Shown here piece after piece: positions 9,280-17,379 of a DNA stretch of 64,000 nt. A program made the position numbers and the translations under genes. Source of the DNA: XN24 sp047921455 (GTDB lineage Bacteria > Pseudomonadota > Gammaproteobacteria > Steroidobacterales > XN24); contig JBLRWC010000003.1 in the NCBI GenBank assembly GCA_047921455.1, forward strand, positions 1 through 64,000, in the 5' to 3' direction. Numbering within the stretch: the first letter of the stretch is position 1; every line of letters starts with the position of its first letter. Below the pieces are notes generated by a model. It did not search any database and was not told the origin of the DNA. It worked only from the letters and a program-made list of their open reading frames with translations.

Positions 9280-9308
9280 AAGATAGACTAGGACATTAAG
9301 TAATGCAA
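9280..9308 (-). promoter_or_regulatory. Sigma-70-type promoter of pilMNOPQ
   Basis: On the minus strand, TTGCAT (9303-9308) and TATCTT (9280-9285) are separated by exactly 17 bases. The pilM GTG lies about 35 bases downstream. This sits in the 297-bp divergent gap between pilM and mrcA. No equally good promoter for mrcA is visible there: a TTGACA at 9401-9406 on the plus strand lacks a matching -10. Confidence 0.55.
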
Positions 9309-9540
9309 CGCACCCATCGGGGTTGCTGATCGACGCGCCCCACGTCGAGGCCCAACAGTGCCCCAGAAAACAGCGGAGAATCCGTGACCGGGTTCACGGC
9401 TTGACATATTACGCCGCCGGGAACAAAAGACCTTGCGGCACAGCCTTATACCGATGGCGGAAGGCCCCTTTCAGGGCAAAGCCGATGAAATGTTAATATG
9501 CTGATCGCCTTGGTAAAAGGCTAGTGAAAACCCCCATCCG

Positions 9541-11988
9541 ATGAGAACTCTCCTGCGCCTCGCATATGGTCTCGTCGCCCTTGTAGCGACGTCACTGATT
9601 ACCCTCGCGCTGGCCGCGATCGGCGCCTATTACTACGTGGCGCCCAGCCTTCCCGACGTGGAGTCGCTGCGGGACGTCCGCCTGCAGGTGCCGATGCGGG
9701 TGTACACCCGCGATGGGTTGCTGATGGCCGAATTCGGCGAGCAGCGCCGCATCCCGTTGCGCATCGAGGAAGTGCCCGAGCAAATGCAACGCGCGTTCCT
9801 CGCCGCCGAGGATGATCGCTTTTTCGAACACCCCGGGGTGGACTGGCAGGGCCTCACTCGCGCGGCGCTGGCCGTCGCCACGACCGGCGAACCCGCGCAG
9901 GGCGGCGGCACGATCACCATGCAGGTCGCGCGCAATTTTTTCCTCGGGCGTGAAAAGACCGTTTCCCGCAAGGTGCGCGAAATTTTCCTGGCGTTGCACA
10001 TCGAACGCCTGCTTTCGAAGCAGGCCATCCTCGACCTGTACCTGAACAAGATCTTCCTCGGCCAGCGCGCCTACGGCGTCGGCGCGGCGGCGGAAGTCTA
10101 TTTCGGCAAAACGGTCAGCGAACTCGAGCTCGCGGAAGTCGCGCTGATCGCCGGCCTGCCGCGCGCGCCCTCGCTGGACAATCCCGTGACCAATCCGCAG
10201 CGCGCGCGCCAGCGGCGGGCCTATGTACTGCGGCGCATGCATGAAACCGGCGTGATCGACCAGGCCACCATGGAAGCCGCCGCTGCCGTCCCGGTCGTCT
10301 CACGCATCCACGGCGCCCAGGTCCGGCTCAGCGCGCCGTGGATCGCCGAGATGGCGCGCCAGGCGTTGCTGGACCGCGTCGGCCCCGAGGCGTACTCGGC
10401 CGGCTATGAAGTGGTCACGACCATCGACAGCCGGCTGCAGCCGCTGGCGCAGGCGGCCGTGCGCAAGGCGCTGCACGAATACGACCGCCGCCATGGCTAC
10501 CGCGGGCCCATGGCGACGCTCGATCCCGTGCCCGACGATGCGGCCGCCGCCGCGCTGCTCGACGGCTATCCCGAACCAGCGGGACTGCGTAGTGCTGTCG
10601 TGCTGGCGGTGGATGAAGCCGGTGCCGAAATTTTCGTCCGGACGGCCGGCGCGGCCCGCCTGGATTTCGAAACCATGCGCTGGGCCCGGGCTTATATCGA
10701 CGCCGACCGACGCGGACCAGCGCCGGTGACCGCGGCGGACGTCGTCGCGCCGGGAGACGTAGTGCTCGTGACCTGGCGAGACGAGGAGTGGGCGCTGTCG
10801 CAGGCGCCGGATATCCAGGGCGCACTGGTCGCGCTCGACCCACGCGACGGCGCCGTGGCGGCCCTGAGCGGCGGCCTGGATTTCGAACTGAGCAAGTTCA
10901 ACCGGGCGACCCAGGCTCGCCGACAACCCGGCTCCGCTTTCAAGCCTTTTGTTTACTCGGCTGCGCTGGAGCGCGGCCTGACCGCCTCCAGCGTCATGAT
11001 CGATGCGCCCGTGGTGTATGACGACCCCGGGCTCGAGGACACCTGGCGGCCGCGCAACTATACCGGTCGGTTCTACGGTCCGATGCGCCTGCGGGAGGCG
11101 CTGGTGCAGTCCCGCAACCTGGTATCCATCCGCGTGCTGGAACAGATCGGCATACCGTTCACTGTGAACCATGTCCGCCAGTTCGGCTTTCCGCCGGATG
11201 CATTGCCGCGCAATTTGACGCTGGCATTGGGCAGCGGCGGCGTCACGCCGGTCGAGCTCACCGCTGGCTACGCAGCCTTCGCGAACGGCGGTTACCGCGT
11301 CGAGCCGTATTTTATCGACCGTGTATACGGCCCGGACGGCGAATTGCTCGAGCAGGCCGCGCCACGCTGGGCCTGTGCAGAATGCGAGCATGGCGAATGG
11401 CCGCTGCAAATGGATGACATCGTCGCCGAGGTCCCGCCGCCGGTTGATCCGTCGGACGCCGCTGCGGCGGAGCCTGACCCCGTGTTCGCCGAGCAGCCGC
11501 CACAAGCGATCGAGAGCCGCAACGCCTGGATCGTATCCAGCATGTTGTCAGATGTCATACGCCGGGGCACCGGCACGCGCGCACGCCAGCTCGGCCGAAG
11601 CGACCTGGCCGGCAAGACCGGCACCACCAACGACGGCCGCGACACCTGGTTCGCCGGCTACAACGGCGACCTCGTGGCCACCACGTGGGTCGGTTTCGAC
11701 CAGGAACGCCCGCTCGGGCGCGGCGAAACCGGCGCGTCCACCGCTTTGCCGATGTGGATAGAATTCATGGGCGCCGCGCTGCGCGAGGCGCCCGCCAGTC
11801 GCCGGCAAGAGCCCCCGGGGCTGGTCACGGTCCGCGTCTCTGCGGAAACCGGCCTGCTGGCCCGGGCCGGCGAACCCGGCACGATCTTTGAGACCTTCCG
11901 CCTGGGGGAAGTCCCGCCGGCGCCGGAGCCGGGCGAAGAACCTTACCCCGACGGCAGCGAACGCACCGAGGAAGAACCGTTGTTCTGA
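9541..11988 (+). CDS. mrcA: Penicillin-binding protein 1A, bifunctional
   Basis: Class A PBP that polymerises glycan strands and cross-links peptides in the periplasm. The 815-residue product has one N-terminal membrane anchor (about residues 9-31). The glycosyltransferase domain has Glu90 in AAEDDRFFEHPG and GGGTITMQVARNFF. An inserted OB-like domain follows. The transpeptidase domain has Ser465 in GSAFK, the SRN motif in VQSRNLVS, and Lys692 in KTGTT. It is divergent from pilM, the classic gammaproteobacterial mrcA/pilM arrangement. No strong Shine-Dalgarno precedes the ATG. Confidence 0.95.
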   Translation: MRTLLRLAYGLVALVATSLITLALAAIGAYYYVAPSLPDVESLRDVRLQVPMRVYTRDGLLMAEFGEQRRIPLRIEEVPEQMQRAFLAAEDDRFFEHPGVDWQGLTRAALAVATTGEPAQGGGTITMQVARNFFLGREKTVSRKVREIFLALHIERLLSKQAILDLYLNKIFLGQRAYGVGAAAEVYFGKTVSELELAEVALIAGLPRAPSLDNPVTNPQRARQRRAYVLRRMHETGVIDQATMEAAAAVPVVSRIHGAQVRLSAPWIAEMARQALLDRVGPEAYSAGYEVVTTIDSRLQPLAQAAVRKALHEYDRRHGYRGPMATLDPVPDDAAAAALLDGYPEPAGLRSAVVLAVDEAGAEIFVRTAGAARLDFETMRWARAYIDADRRGPAPVTAADVVAPGDVVLVTWRDEEWALSQAPDIQGALVALDPRDGAVAALSGGLDFELSKFNRATQARRQPGSAFKPFVYSAALERGLTASSVMIDAPVVYDDPGLEDTWRPRNYTGRFYGPMRLREALVQSRNLVSIRVLEQIGIPFTVNHVRQFGFPPDALPRNLTLALGSGGVTPVELTAGYAAFANGGYRVEPYFIDRVYGPDGELLEQAAPRWACAECEHGEWPLQMDDIVAEVPPPVDPSDAAAAEPDPVFAEQPPQAIESRNAWIVSSMLSDVIRRGTGTRARQLGRSDLAGKTGTTNDGRDTWFAGYNGDLVATTWVGFDQERPLGRGETGASTALPMWIEFMGAALREAPASRRQEPPGLVTVRVSAETGLLARAGEPGTIFETFRLGEVPPAPEPGEEPYPDGSERTEEEPLF

Positions 11989-12004
11989 GGCGATGGGAGC
12001 GATC

Positions 12005-12616
12005 ATGCCCAAGCGCGCAGCACAGAGAACCGGGGAACTACGGACCCGGATTGCCCAGGAAGCCGCCCGGATGATGCACGAGCAAGGCATCCGCGACTTC
12101 CTGCTGGCGAAACGCAAGGCCGCGCACCGGCTCGGCATCGTGGACCGCAATGCCTTGCCCGCGAACCAGGAAATAGCAGCGGAACTGGCCGCCCAGCAAC
12201 GCCTGTTCGGCGGCGCGGCGCATCACGATAACCTCCGCGCCATGCGGGAAATCACGCTGCGCGCCATGGACCTGCTGCAACGTTTCAACCCTCGCCTGGT
12301 GGGCCCCGTGCTGAGCGGCACCGCCACGCGCCACAGCGACATTTCGCTACACGTTTTCGCAGCGACGCCGGAGGAAGTGGCGTTCATGCTTATCGAGCGC
12401 AGTGTGCGCTACAGTACCGGCGATCGCCGTGTGCGCAACGCCAAGGGCGAGCATGCGAGCTACCCGACCTTTGTGTTCGAAGCTGACGGCGTCACCGTCG
12501 AGGCTGTCGTCTTTCCCGAACAAGGCTTGCGTGAGGCGCCCCTCTGCCCGGTCAGCGGCGGATCGATGCAGCGCGCCAGGCGCGCCGAAGTCGAGGCGCT
12601 GCTGGACGACGCCTGA
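12005..12616 (+). CDS. Conserved protein, nucleotidyltransferase-like, function unknown
   Basis: The product is 203 residues. The start at 12005 was chosen because GGGAG lies five bases upstream; an in-frame ATG at 11993 is an alternative. The N-terminal helical part (EEAARMMHEQGIRDFLLAKRK-like) is followed by VGPVLSGTATRHSDISLHVF. This resembles the G-S...D-x-D core of minimal nucleotidyltransferases, but the second acidic residue is replaced by Ser. The C-terminus has TVEAVVFPEQG. From memory, similar proteins in Xanthomonadales are loosely labelled as nucleotidyltransferase or (wrongly) MurC-like. It follows mrcA by 16 bp and converges on gltA. Biochemical role unknown. Confidence 0.7.
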   Translation: MPKRAAQRTGELRTRIAQEAARMMHEQGIRDFLLAKRKAAHRLGIVDRNALPANQEIAAELAAQQRLFGGAAHHDNLRAMREITLRAMDLLQRFNPRLVGPVLSGTATRHSDISLHVFAATPEEVAFMLIERSVRYSTGDRRVRNAKGEHASYPTFVFEADGVTVEAVVFPEQGLREAPLCPVSGGSMQRARRAEVEALLDDA

Positions 12617-12638
12617 GCGCGCGGCGAGCAAGCGCCGC

Positions 12639-13940
12639 TTACAGTCCGCGACGCTCGATCGGCGTGTAGTCCCGTTTGCCCGCGCCCGTGTAGAGCTGGC
12701 GCGGCCGGCCGATGCGGCGCTGCGGATCGGTGATCATTTCCTGCCAGTGCGCCACCCAGCCGACGGTACGCGCGATCGCAAACATCACCGTGAACATGGA
12801 GGTCGGGATACCGATGGCGCGATAGATGATGCCCGAGTAGAAATCCACGTTGGGATATAGCTTCCGCTCGATGAAATACTCGTCTTCGAGGGCAATTTCT
12901 TCCAACCGTAACGCAAGCTCGAACAGCGGCGAATCGGTGTGGCCGAGACGGTTGAGTACCTTGTGGCACATGGTGCGGATCAGCTTGGCGCGCGGATCGA
13001 AGTTCTTGTAGACGCGGTGCCCGAAACCCATCAGGCGGAACGGGTCGTCTTTATCCTTGGCCTTGGCGATGTACTTGGGAATATTGTCGACTGAGCCGAT
13101 CTTCTCGAGCATCCCCAGCACCGCCTCGTTGGCGCCGCCGTGCGCCGGGCCCCACAGGGTGGCGATACCGGCCGCGATGGCGGCGTAGGGATTCGTACCC
13201 GAGCTGCCGGCGAGCCGCACTGTCGAGGTGCTGGCGTTCTGCTCGTGATCCGCATGCAGGATGAACAACAGGTCGAGGGCCTCGGCGGCCACCGGGTCCA
13301 CGCGGTAGTCCATCGTCGGCAGCGCAAAAAACATGTTCAACAGGTTGCTGCAATACTCCAGTTCATTGCGCGGATAGACAAACGGCTGGCCGACCGAGTG
13401 CTTGTAGGCGGCCGCCGCAATGGTCGGGATCTTGGCGATGATGCGGTGGGCAAAAATCTCCCGGTGGCGCGGATTCTCGATGTCGGTGGAGTCATGGTAG
13501 AAGGCCGACATCGAGCCGACGACCGACGCCAGCATGGCCATCGGGTGGGCATTGTGGTGGAAGCCGTTGAAATGGCGCAGCAATGTCTGGTTGATCATCG
13601 TGTGGGTGGTGATGATCTCGGTAAAGCCCTCAAGCTGGCTGCGGGTGGGCAATTCCCCGTGCAGCAACAAGTAAGACACCTCGAGGAAGCTGCTGCGTTC
13701 CGCCAGCTGGTCGACCGGATAGCCGCGATACAGGAGGACGCCCTCGTCGCCGTCTATGTACGTGATGGCGCTTTTGCAACTCGCGGTGGATACAAAACCC
13801 GGATCGAGCGTGAACACGCCGAACTGCTTGTATAGCCCGCCGATGTCCAGCACATCCGGTCCTATCGTACCGGAGTGGACCGGCATCTCGAGGCGCTGGC
13901 CTTCGGCGTCGTTGACGAGAATCAGGTTTTTGTCACTCAT
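12639..13940 (-). CDS. gltA: Citrate synthase (type II)
   Basis: GltA condenses oxaloacetate and acetyl-CoA to citrate, the entry step of the TCA cycle. The 433-residue product is of the large gram-negative (hexameric, NADH-sensitive) type, with an N-terminal extension. The catalytic residues are in LHADHEQNAS, GPAHGGANEAV and NVDFYSGIIYRA, and FGHRVYKNFDPRA is also present. It is monocistronic: it has its own promoter at 14075-14104, a leader of about 130 nt, and the convergent nucleotidyltransferase-like gene ends 22 bp away. Confidence 0.97.
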   Translation of the reverse strand: MSDKNLILVNDAEGQRLEMPVHSGTIGPDVLDIGGLYKQFGVFTLDPGFVSTASCKSAITYIDGDEGVLLYRGYPVDQLAERSSFLEVSYLLLHGELPTRSQLEGFTEIITTHTMINQTLLRHFNGFHHNAHPMAMLASVVGSMSAFYHDSTDIENPRHREIFAHRIIAKIPTIAAAAYKHSVGQPFVYPRNELEYCSNLLNMFFALPTMDYRVDPVAAEALDLLFILHADHEQNASTSTVRLAGSSGTNPYAAIAAGIATLWGPAHGGANEAVLGMLEKIGSVDNIPKYIAKAKDKDDPFRLMGFGHRVYKNFDPRAKLIRTMCHKVLNRLGHTDSPLFELALRLEEIALEDEYFIERKLYPNVDFYSGIIYRAIGIPTSMFTVMFAIARTVGWVAHWQEMITDPQRRIGRPRQLYTGAGKRDYTPIERRGL

Positions 13941-14035
13941 GCTGCTTCCCTGGTGCGTTGTAGCGGTAAGGCGCGTCCGCGCCGCACCACAGGCCGCGGG
14001 GCGGATCCATGCTGCTCGGACGGGTGCGGTGCCCT

Positions 14036-14054
14036 CCCCGGCGAATCACCGGGG
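14036..14054 (-). promoter_or_regulatory. Hairpin in the gltA leader
   Basis: CCCCGG (14036-14041) and CCGGGG (14049-14054) form a 6-bp GC stem with a 7-base loop, inside the transcript expected from the gltA promoter. There is no T-tract, so it is not an evident terminator. It may be only leader structure. Confidence 0.3.
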
Positions 14055-14074
14055 TGGGTACCGCGCGACAACGG

Positions 14075-14104
14075 ATTATAGTCCAGGGGGGAAGTTCGTG
14101 TCCC
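14075..14104 (-). promoter_or_regulatory. gltA promoter
   Basis: On the minus strand there is a perfect TATAAT (14075-14080) with GGGACA (14099-14104) 18 bases upstream. It drives gltA with a 5' leader of about 130 nt. It lies immediately downstream of the rpmE terminator hairpin, which insulates it. Confidence 0.6.
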
Positions 14105-14110
14105 GGGCCG

Positions 14111-14142
14111 CAAATGACAAGGGGCGCCACGAGGCGCCCCTT
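14111..14142 (-). terminator. Rho-independent terminator of rpmE
   Basis: AAGGGGCGCC (14119-14128) and GGCGCCCCTT (14133-14142) form a perfect 10-bp stem with a 4-base loop. On the minus strand it lies 28 bp after the rpmE stop and is followed by TTGTCATTTG, a moderately T-rich tail. Confidence 0.75.
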
Positions 14143-14170
14143 GGAGATCTCCGGTCTGCCGCAAGCGGCT

Positions 14171-14380
14171 TCAGGCGCTCATGCCGCCGTACTTGCGACG
14201 GAACTTGTCCACGCGGCCGCCGCTGTCGACGATCTTCTGCTTGCCCGTGTAAAACGGGTGGCACTGCGAACACACCTCGACGTGCAACTCCTCGCCCAGG
14301 GTGGAGCGGGTCGCGAACTTGTTGCCGCAGCTGCAGATCACGTTGATCTCGGTGTACTTGGGATGAATGTTGGGCTTCAT
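14171..14380 (-). CDS. rpmE: 50S ribosomal protein L31, zinc-type
   Basis: L31 is a small protein of the large ribosomal subunit that bridges the subunits. The 69-residue product starts MKPNIHPKYTEINVICSCGN. Zinc-ligand cysteines are visible in ICSCGN and VCSQCHPFYTGKQK, which makes it the zinc-containing (C+) paralogue. The frame is open upstream, but the ATG at 14380 matches the family start. It has its own promoter (14424-14452) and terminator (14111-14142). Confidence 0.96.
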   Translation of the reverse strand: MKPNIHPKYTEINVICSCGNKFATRSTLGEELHVEVCSQCHPFYTGKQKIVDSGGRVDKFRRKYGGMSA

Positions 14381-14423
14381 GGTCGGACTTCCGGGCTCAG
14401 GAACCAGTGTGGAAAAGCTCGCC

Positions 14424-14452
14424 ATCATAGCGGTTGCCATCACGCCCGGCAA
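14424..14452 (-). promoter_or_regulatory. rpmE promoter
   Basis: On the minus strand, TTGCCG (14447-14452) and TATGAT (14424-14429) are separated by exactly 17 bases. The rpmE ATG lies about 43 bases after the -10. This is one of the best sigma-70 matches in the window. Confidence 0.65.
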
Positions 14453-14842
14453 GCAGGGCGACAAAACGGGAAACGGCCCCGGAAAGAAAGCCGCTGCCCG
14501 GGGCGCCCGGCCGCGCCGGCAGCCATCTTGCTGCATCACAACATCTTCATGAGGAATGACATTAAGTTCCGCGCGCTAAGTCCGGCCCTGAAAAACCTTT
14601 CCAGTTTATCCACAAAAGCTGTGGATAAGTCTGTGGATTGACACTTGATCAACGATGCTCAAGCTATGCATCAGGCTGCGCCGCTCAATTTGGCGAAAAA
14701 GCGACCAGCTCCAGATATAGCTAAGGAAAACAAACGGTTAACATTTCTGATCCGTGGCGTTCCGGCGACCGTCGGGGCGTCGTGGCGAGGCGGCATGCCG
14801 CTCGCGGCCGAATTGCAACCATGTGCATAAGTAACCGCCGCA
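14453..14842. other. Gene-free interval between hemW and rpmE
   Basis: About 390 bp without a supportable gene. The right part (about 14560-14760) is distinctly more AT-rich than its surroundings and includes the DnaA-box cluster. It also has two GATC sites (around 14647 and 14750) and short A-tracts. A 61-codon frame at 14645-14830 shows no family resemblance. Confidence 0.7.
14606..14640. promoter_or_regulatory. Cluster of three DnaA-box sequences
   Basis: TTATCCACA at 14606-14614 and its exact inverse TGTGGATAA at 14620-14628 are perfect matches to the DnaA-box consensus. TGTGGATTG at 14632-14640 is a one-mismatch copy in the inverse orientation. The boxes are spaced 5 and 3 bases apart in a gene-free, AT-rich stretch. 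It could be a DnaA-titration or regulatory site, or part of a replication origin. No dnaA or dnaN is in the window. Confidence 0.6.
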
Positions 14843-15991
14843 TCAGCGTCCCGCCGTCGGCAGGAAAAGCGCTTGCGCGTCGTTCAGGAAGCGCTGACCG
14901 AGGGCCGTCGGCTGCCAGCGCGACTCACCCCGGGGCGCCAGCAAGCCGAGCTTGTGGCCGCGCTCGAGCCCCGGCAGGGCGGCCGCAGCTGCGAGGCCCG
15001 TGCGCGCTTCAAAGTCTGCCAGGCTGAACCCGTCGGCCAGGCGCAAGGCGTTGAGCATGAACTCGAACAAGCGCTCCTCCGCGGTGAGCAGGTGCTCGGC
15101 CTCGATGCGCGGGCCCTCGAGCCAGCCGAGCGGGCGGCGGCGACGTTGCCGGCGCATGATTGCCCCGTCCGCCAGGGTGAGCTTGCCGTGCGCGCCGGCG
15201 CCGAGGCCGAGGTAATCACCGAAAGACCAGTAATTCAGGTTATGCCGACACTCCCGGCCTGGCTGCGCCCAGGCGGATACCTCGTAGCGCCGGTAGCCCG
15301 CGGCCTCGAGCTGAACCGTCGCCGCAGACTCCATTTCCCAGCACGCTTCGTCATCCGGCAAGCGCGGCGGCCGCCGAAAGAAAGGCGTGCCGGGTTCCAG
15401 CGTCAACTGGTAAAGGGACAGGTGCGGCGGTTGCGCGGCGATCGCGGCGGCCACGTCCGCAGCCGCGTCGGCGGCGCCCTGGCCCGGCAGGCCGAACATG
15501 AGGTCGAGATTGAAATTCGCGATACCCGCGCGCGCCAGCTCATCGATGGCGGCACAGGCCTCGCGATCGTCGTGAATCCTGCCGATCGCCCTCAGCAGCC
15601 GCGGCTGAAAACTCTGTACGCCGAGCGAAACGCGATTGATGCCGGCCCCGGCGAGCTCGCTGAAACGACCGTGCTCGATGGCGCCGGGGTTCGCCTCGAG
15701 AGTGATTTCGACGTCAGCCGCCAAACGCAGGCGCGCCGCGAGCCCGGCCAGGAAGCGATCGATCAGCGGCGGCGGACAGAGGCTCGGCGTGCCGCCGCCG
15801 AAAAACACCGTGGCGACCTCTCGGCCGGTGACCAGCGGCAGATCTGCATCGAGATCCTCCAGCAGCGCATCCACGTAGGCGGCGAACGGTGCGGCGCCAC
15901 GCAACTCGTGGCTGTTGAAATCGCAGTACGGACACTTGCGGATGCACCAGGGCAGATGCACATAGACGCCCAGCGCCGGCGGTGCCGGCAC
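14843..15991 (-). CDS. hemW: HemW, heme chaperone-like radical SAM protein
   Basis: HemW is a coproporphyrinogen dehydrogenase-like radical SAM protein now regarded as a heme chaperone. The 382-residue product starts at a GTG 15 bases after the rdgB stop. The radical SAM cluster CIRKCPYC (Cys16, Cys20, Cys23) is followed by FFGGGTPSL, LEANPG, GINRVSLGVQSF and DLMFGLPGQ. The HemW C-terminal wing follows. The His of the usual HNxxYW block is present in RHNLNYWSFGDYLGLGAGAHG. It is the last gene of the rph-rdgB-hemW unit. Confidence 0.92.
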   Translation of the reverse strand: MPAPPALGVYVHLPWCIRKCPYCDFNSHELRGAAPFAAYVDALLEDLDADLPLVTGREVATVFFGGGTPSLCPPPLIDRFLAGLAARLRLAADVEITLEANPGAIEHGRFSELAGAGINRVSLGVQSFQPRLLRAIGRIHDDREACAAIDELARAGIANFNLDLMFGLPGQGAADAAADVAAAIAAQPPHLSLYQLTLEPGTPFFRRPPRLPDDEACWEMESAATVQLEAAGYRRYEVSAWAQPGRECRHNLNYWSFGDYLGLGAGAHGKLTLADGAIMRRQRRRRPLGWLEGPRIEAEHLLTAEERLFEFMLNALRLADGFSLADFEARTGLAAAAALPGLERGHKLGLLAPRGESRWQPTALGQRFLNDAQALFLPTAGR

Positions 15992-16005
15992 GGGCCGCGG
16001 CTCGG

Positions 16006-16638
16006 CTATGGCGCACCCCCGCTCAGCAGCCCGCCGTCGCCCGCGGCATCGCGCAGCCTCGCCAGCAATGCCTTGAAGGCATGCCCGCGATGACTCAGGC
16101 GGTTCTTTTCCGCCGCCGGGAGCTCCGCCGCGCTGCGCGTTTCCCCCCGTGGCAGGAACACCGGGTCGTAGCCGAAGCCCGCCTCGCCGCGCGGCGCCGG
16201 CGCGATCACGCCTTCCCAGCGACCCTCGCAAACCAGCGGCAGGGGATCCTCCGGGTGTCGCAACAACACGGCGACGCAAATGAAGCGTGCCCCGCGGCGT
16301 GCGGCCGGCACGTCCCGCAGCTCCGCAAGCAACTTGCGGATGTTCGCCGCATCACCGCCGTCGCCCGCGTAGCGCGCCGAGTGCACGCCGGGCGCTCCGC
16401 CCAGGGCGTCCACTACCAGCCCCGAGTCGTCGGCGATCGCTGCCAGGCCGCTGCCCGCGGCGGCATGACGCGCCTTGAGCAGCGCATTTTCCACAAAGGT
16501 GACGGCCGTCTCGTCGGCGGACTCGAGGCCGAATTCAGCCTGCGAAATAATGTCTATGCCGGCCGGCGCGAGCATGGCGCCGATCTCGCGGGCCTTGCCC
16601 GCATTGCCGGTGGCCAACACGATACGGCGACCGTCCAT
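16006..16638 (-). CDS. rdgB: XTP/dITP pyrophosphatase (RdgB/HAM1)
   Basis: RdgB hydrolyses non-canonical purine triphosphates (XTP, dITP) to keep them out of DNA. The 210-residue product starts MDGRRIVLATGNAGKAREIG with the triphosphate-binding TGNxGK. The family blocks ADDSGLVVDALGGAPGVHSA, GFGYDPVFLP and SHRGHAFKALL follow. The ATG at 16638 lies two bases after the rph stop, and the usual rph-rdgB-hemW order is kept. It is slightly longer than E. coli RdgB at the C-terminus. Confidence 0.95.
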   Translation of the reverse strand: MDGRRIVLATGNAGKAREIGAMLAPAGIDIISQAEFGLESADETAVTFVENALLKARHAAAGSGLAAIADDSGLVVDALGGAPGVHSARYAGDGGDAANIRKLLAELRDVPAARRGARFICVAVLLRHPEDPLPLVCEGRWEGVIAPAPRGEAGFGYDPVFLPRGETRSAAELPAAEKNRLSHRGHAFKALLARLRDAAGDGGLLSGGAP

Positions 16639-16640
16639 CT

Positions 16641-17372
16641 TCACGCCTGCAGCGCCTCCCGCTGCAAGCGCAGCAGGTCGGCCACACCGCCCGCCGCCAG
16701 GTCGAGTAACTGGTCGAGCTCGGCGCGCCGGAAGGCGTGCCCTTCGGCGGTGCCCTGCACTTCCACGAAAGCACCGGCGTCGTTCATCACGACGTTCATG
16801 TCGGTCTCGGCCTCGACATCCTCCGCGTAATCCAGGTCGAGCACGGCGACACCCCGGTACAGGCCGACCGACACCGCCGCGATCTGGCCGTGCAACGGGT
16901 CGCTGCGCAGCCCGCCCTTGCGCTTGAGTTGCTGCACGGCGTCCACCAGCGCCACGTAGGCGCCCGTGATGGCCGCCGTGCGCGTCCCGCCGTCCGCCTG
17001 CAGGACATCGCAGTCGAGGGTGATGGTACGTTCGCCGAGCGCGCTCAAATCCAGCACGGCGCGCAGGCTTCGGCCGATGAGCCGCTGAATTTCCAGCGTT
17101 CGCCCACCTTGGCGGCCACGCGCGGCTTCGCGCGCATTGCGGGTATGCGTCGAGCGCGGCAGCATGCCGTACTCCGCCGTCACCCAGCCCTTGCCCTTGC
17201 CCTTGAGAAACGGCGGCACCCGTTCCTCCACGCTCGCGGAACAAAGCACGCGGGTAGCACCAAAGCCGACCAGCACGGACCCCTCCGCGTGGCGCTGGAA
17301 GCCACGCTCGAAATGCACTGCACGAAGTTCGTCGGGACGTCTGTTGCTGGGTCTCACTAGGCTCTCCACCAT
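16641..17372 (-). CDS. rph: Ribonuclease PH
   Basis: RNase PH is a phosphorolytic 3'-5' exonuclease that trims tRNA 3' ends. The 243-residue product starts at the ATG at 17372, chosen over an upstream in-frame codon because MVESLVRPSNRRPDELR matches the family. RNase PH signatures are KGKGKGWVTAEYGMLPRSTH, TLDCDVLQADGGTRTAAITG and a C-terminal DAGAFVEVQGTAEGH. It lies 7 bp after the PP2C phosphatase gene and 2 bp before rdgB. Confidence 0.96.
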   Translation of the reverse strand: MVESLVRPSNRRPDELRAVHFERGFQRHAEGSVLVGFGATRVLCSASVEERVPPFLKGKGKGWVTAEYGMLPRSTHTRNAREAARGRQGGRTLEIQRLIGRSLRAVLDLSALGERTITLDCDVLQADGGTRTAAITGAYVALVDAVQQLKRKGGLRSDPLHGQIAAVSVGLYRGVAVLDLDYAEDVEAETDMNVVMNDAGAFVEVQGTAEGHAFRRAELDQLLDLAAGGVADLLRLQREALQA

Positions 17373-17379
17373 GGGTCGG

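Noticed and set aside
9401..9430. A perfect TTGACA upstream of mrcA as a promoter
   Set aside because: No acceptable -10 occurs 15-19 bases downstream on that strand.
14645..14830. A 61-codon frame downstream of the DnaA boxes
   Set aside because: No Shine-Dalgarno and no recognisable family; composition fits non-coding DNA.
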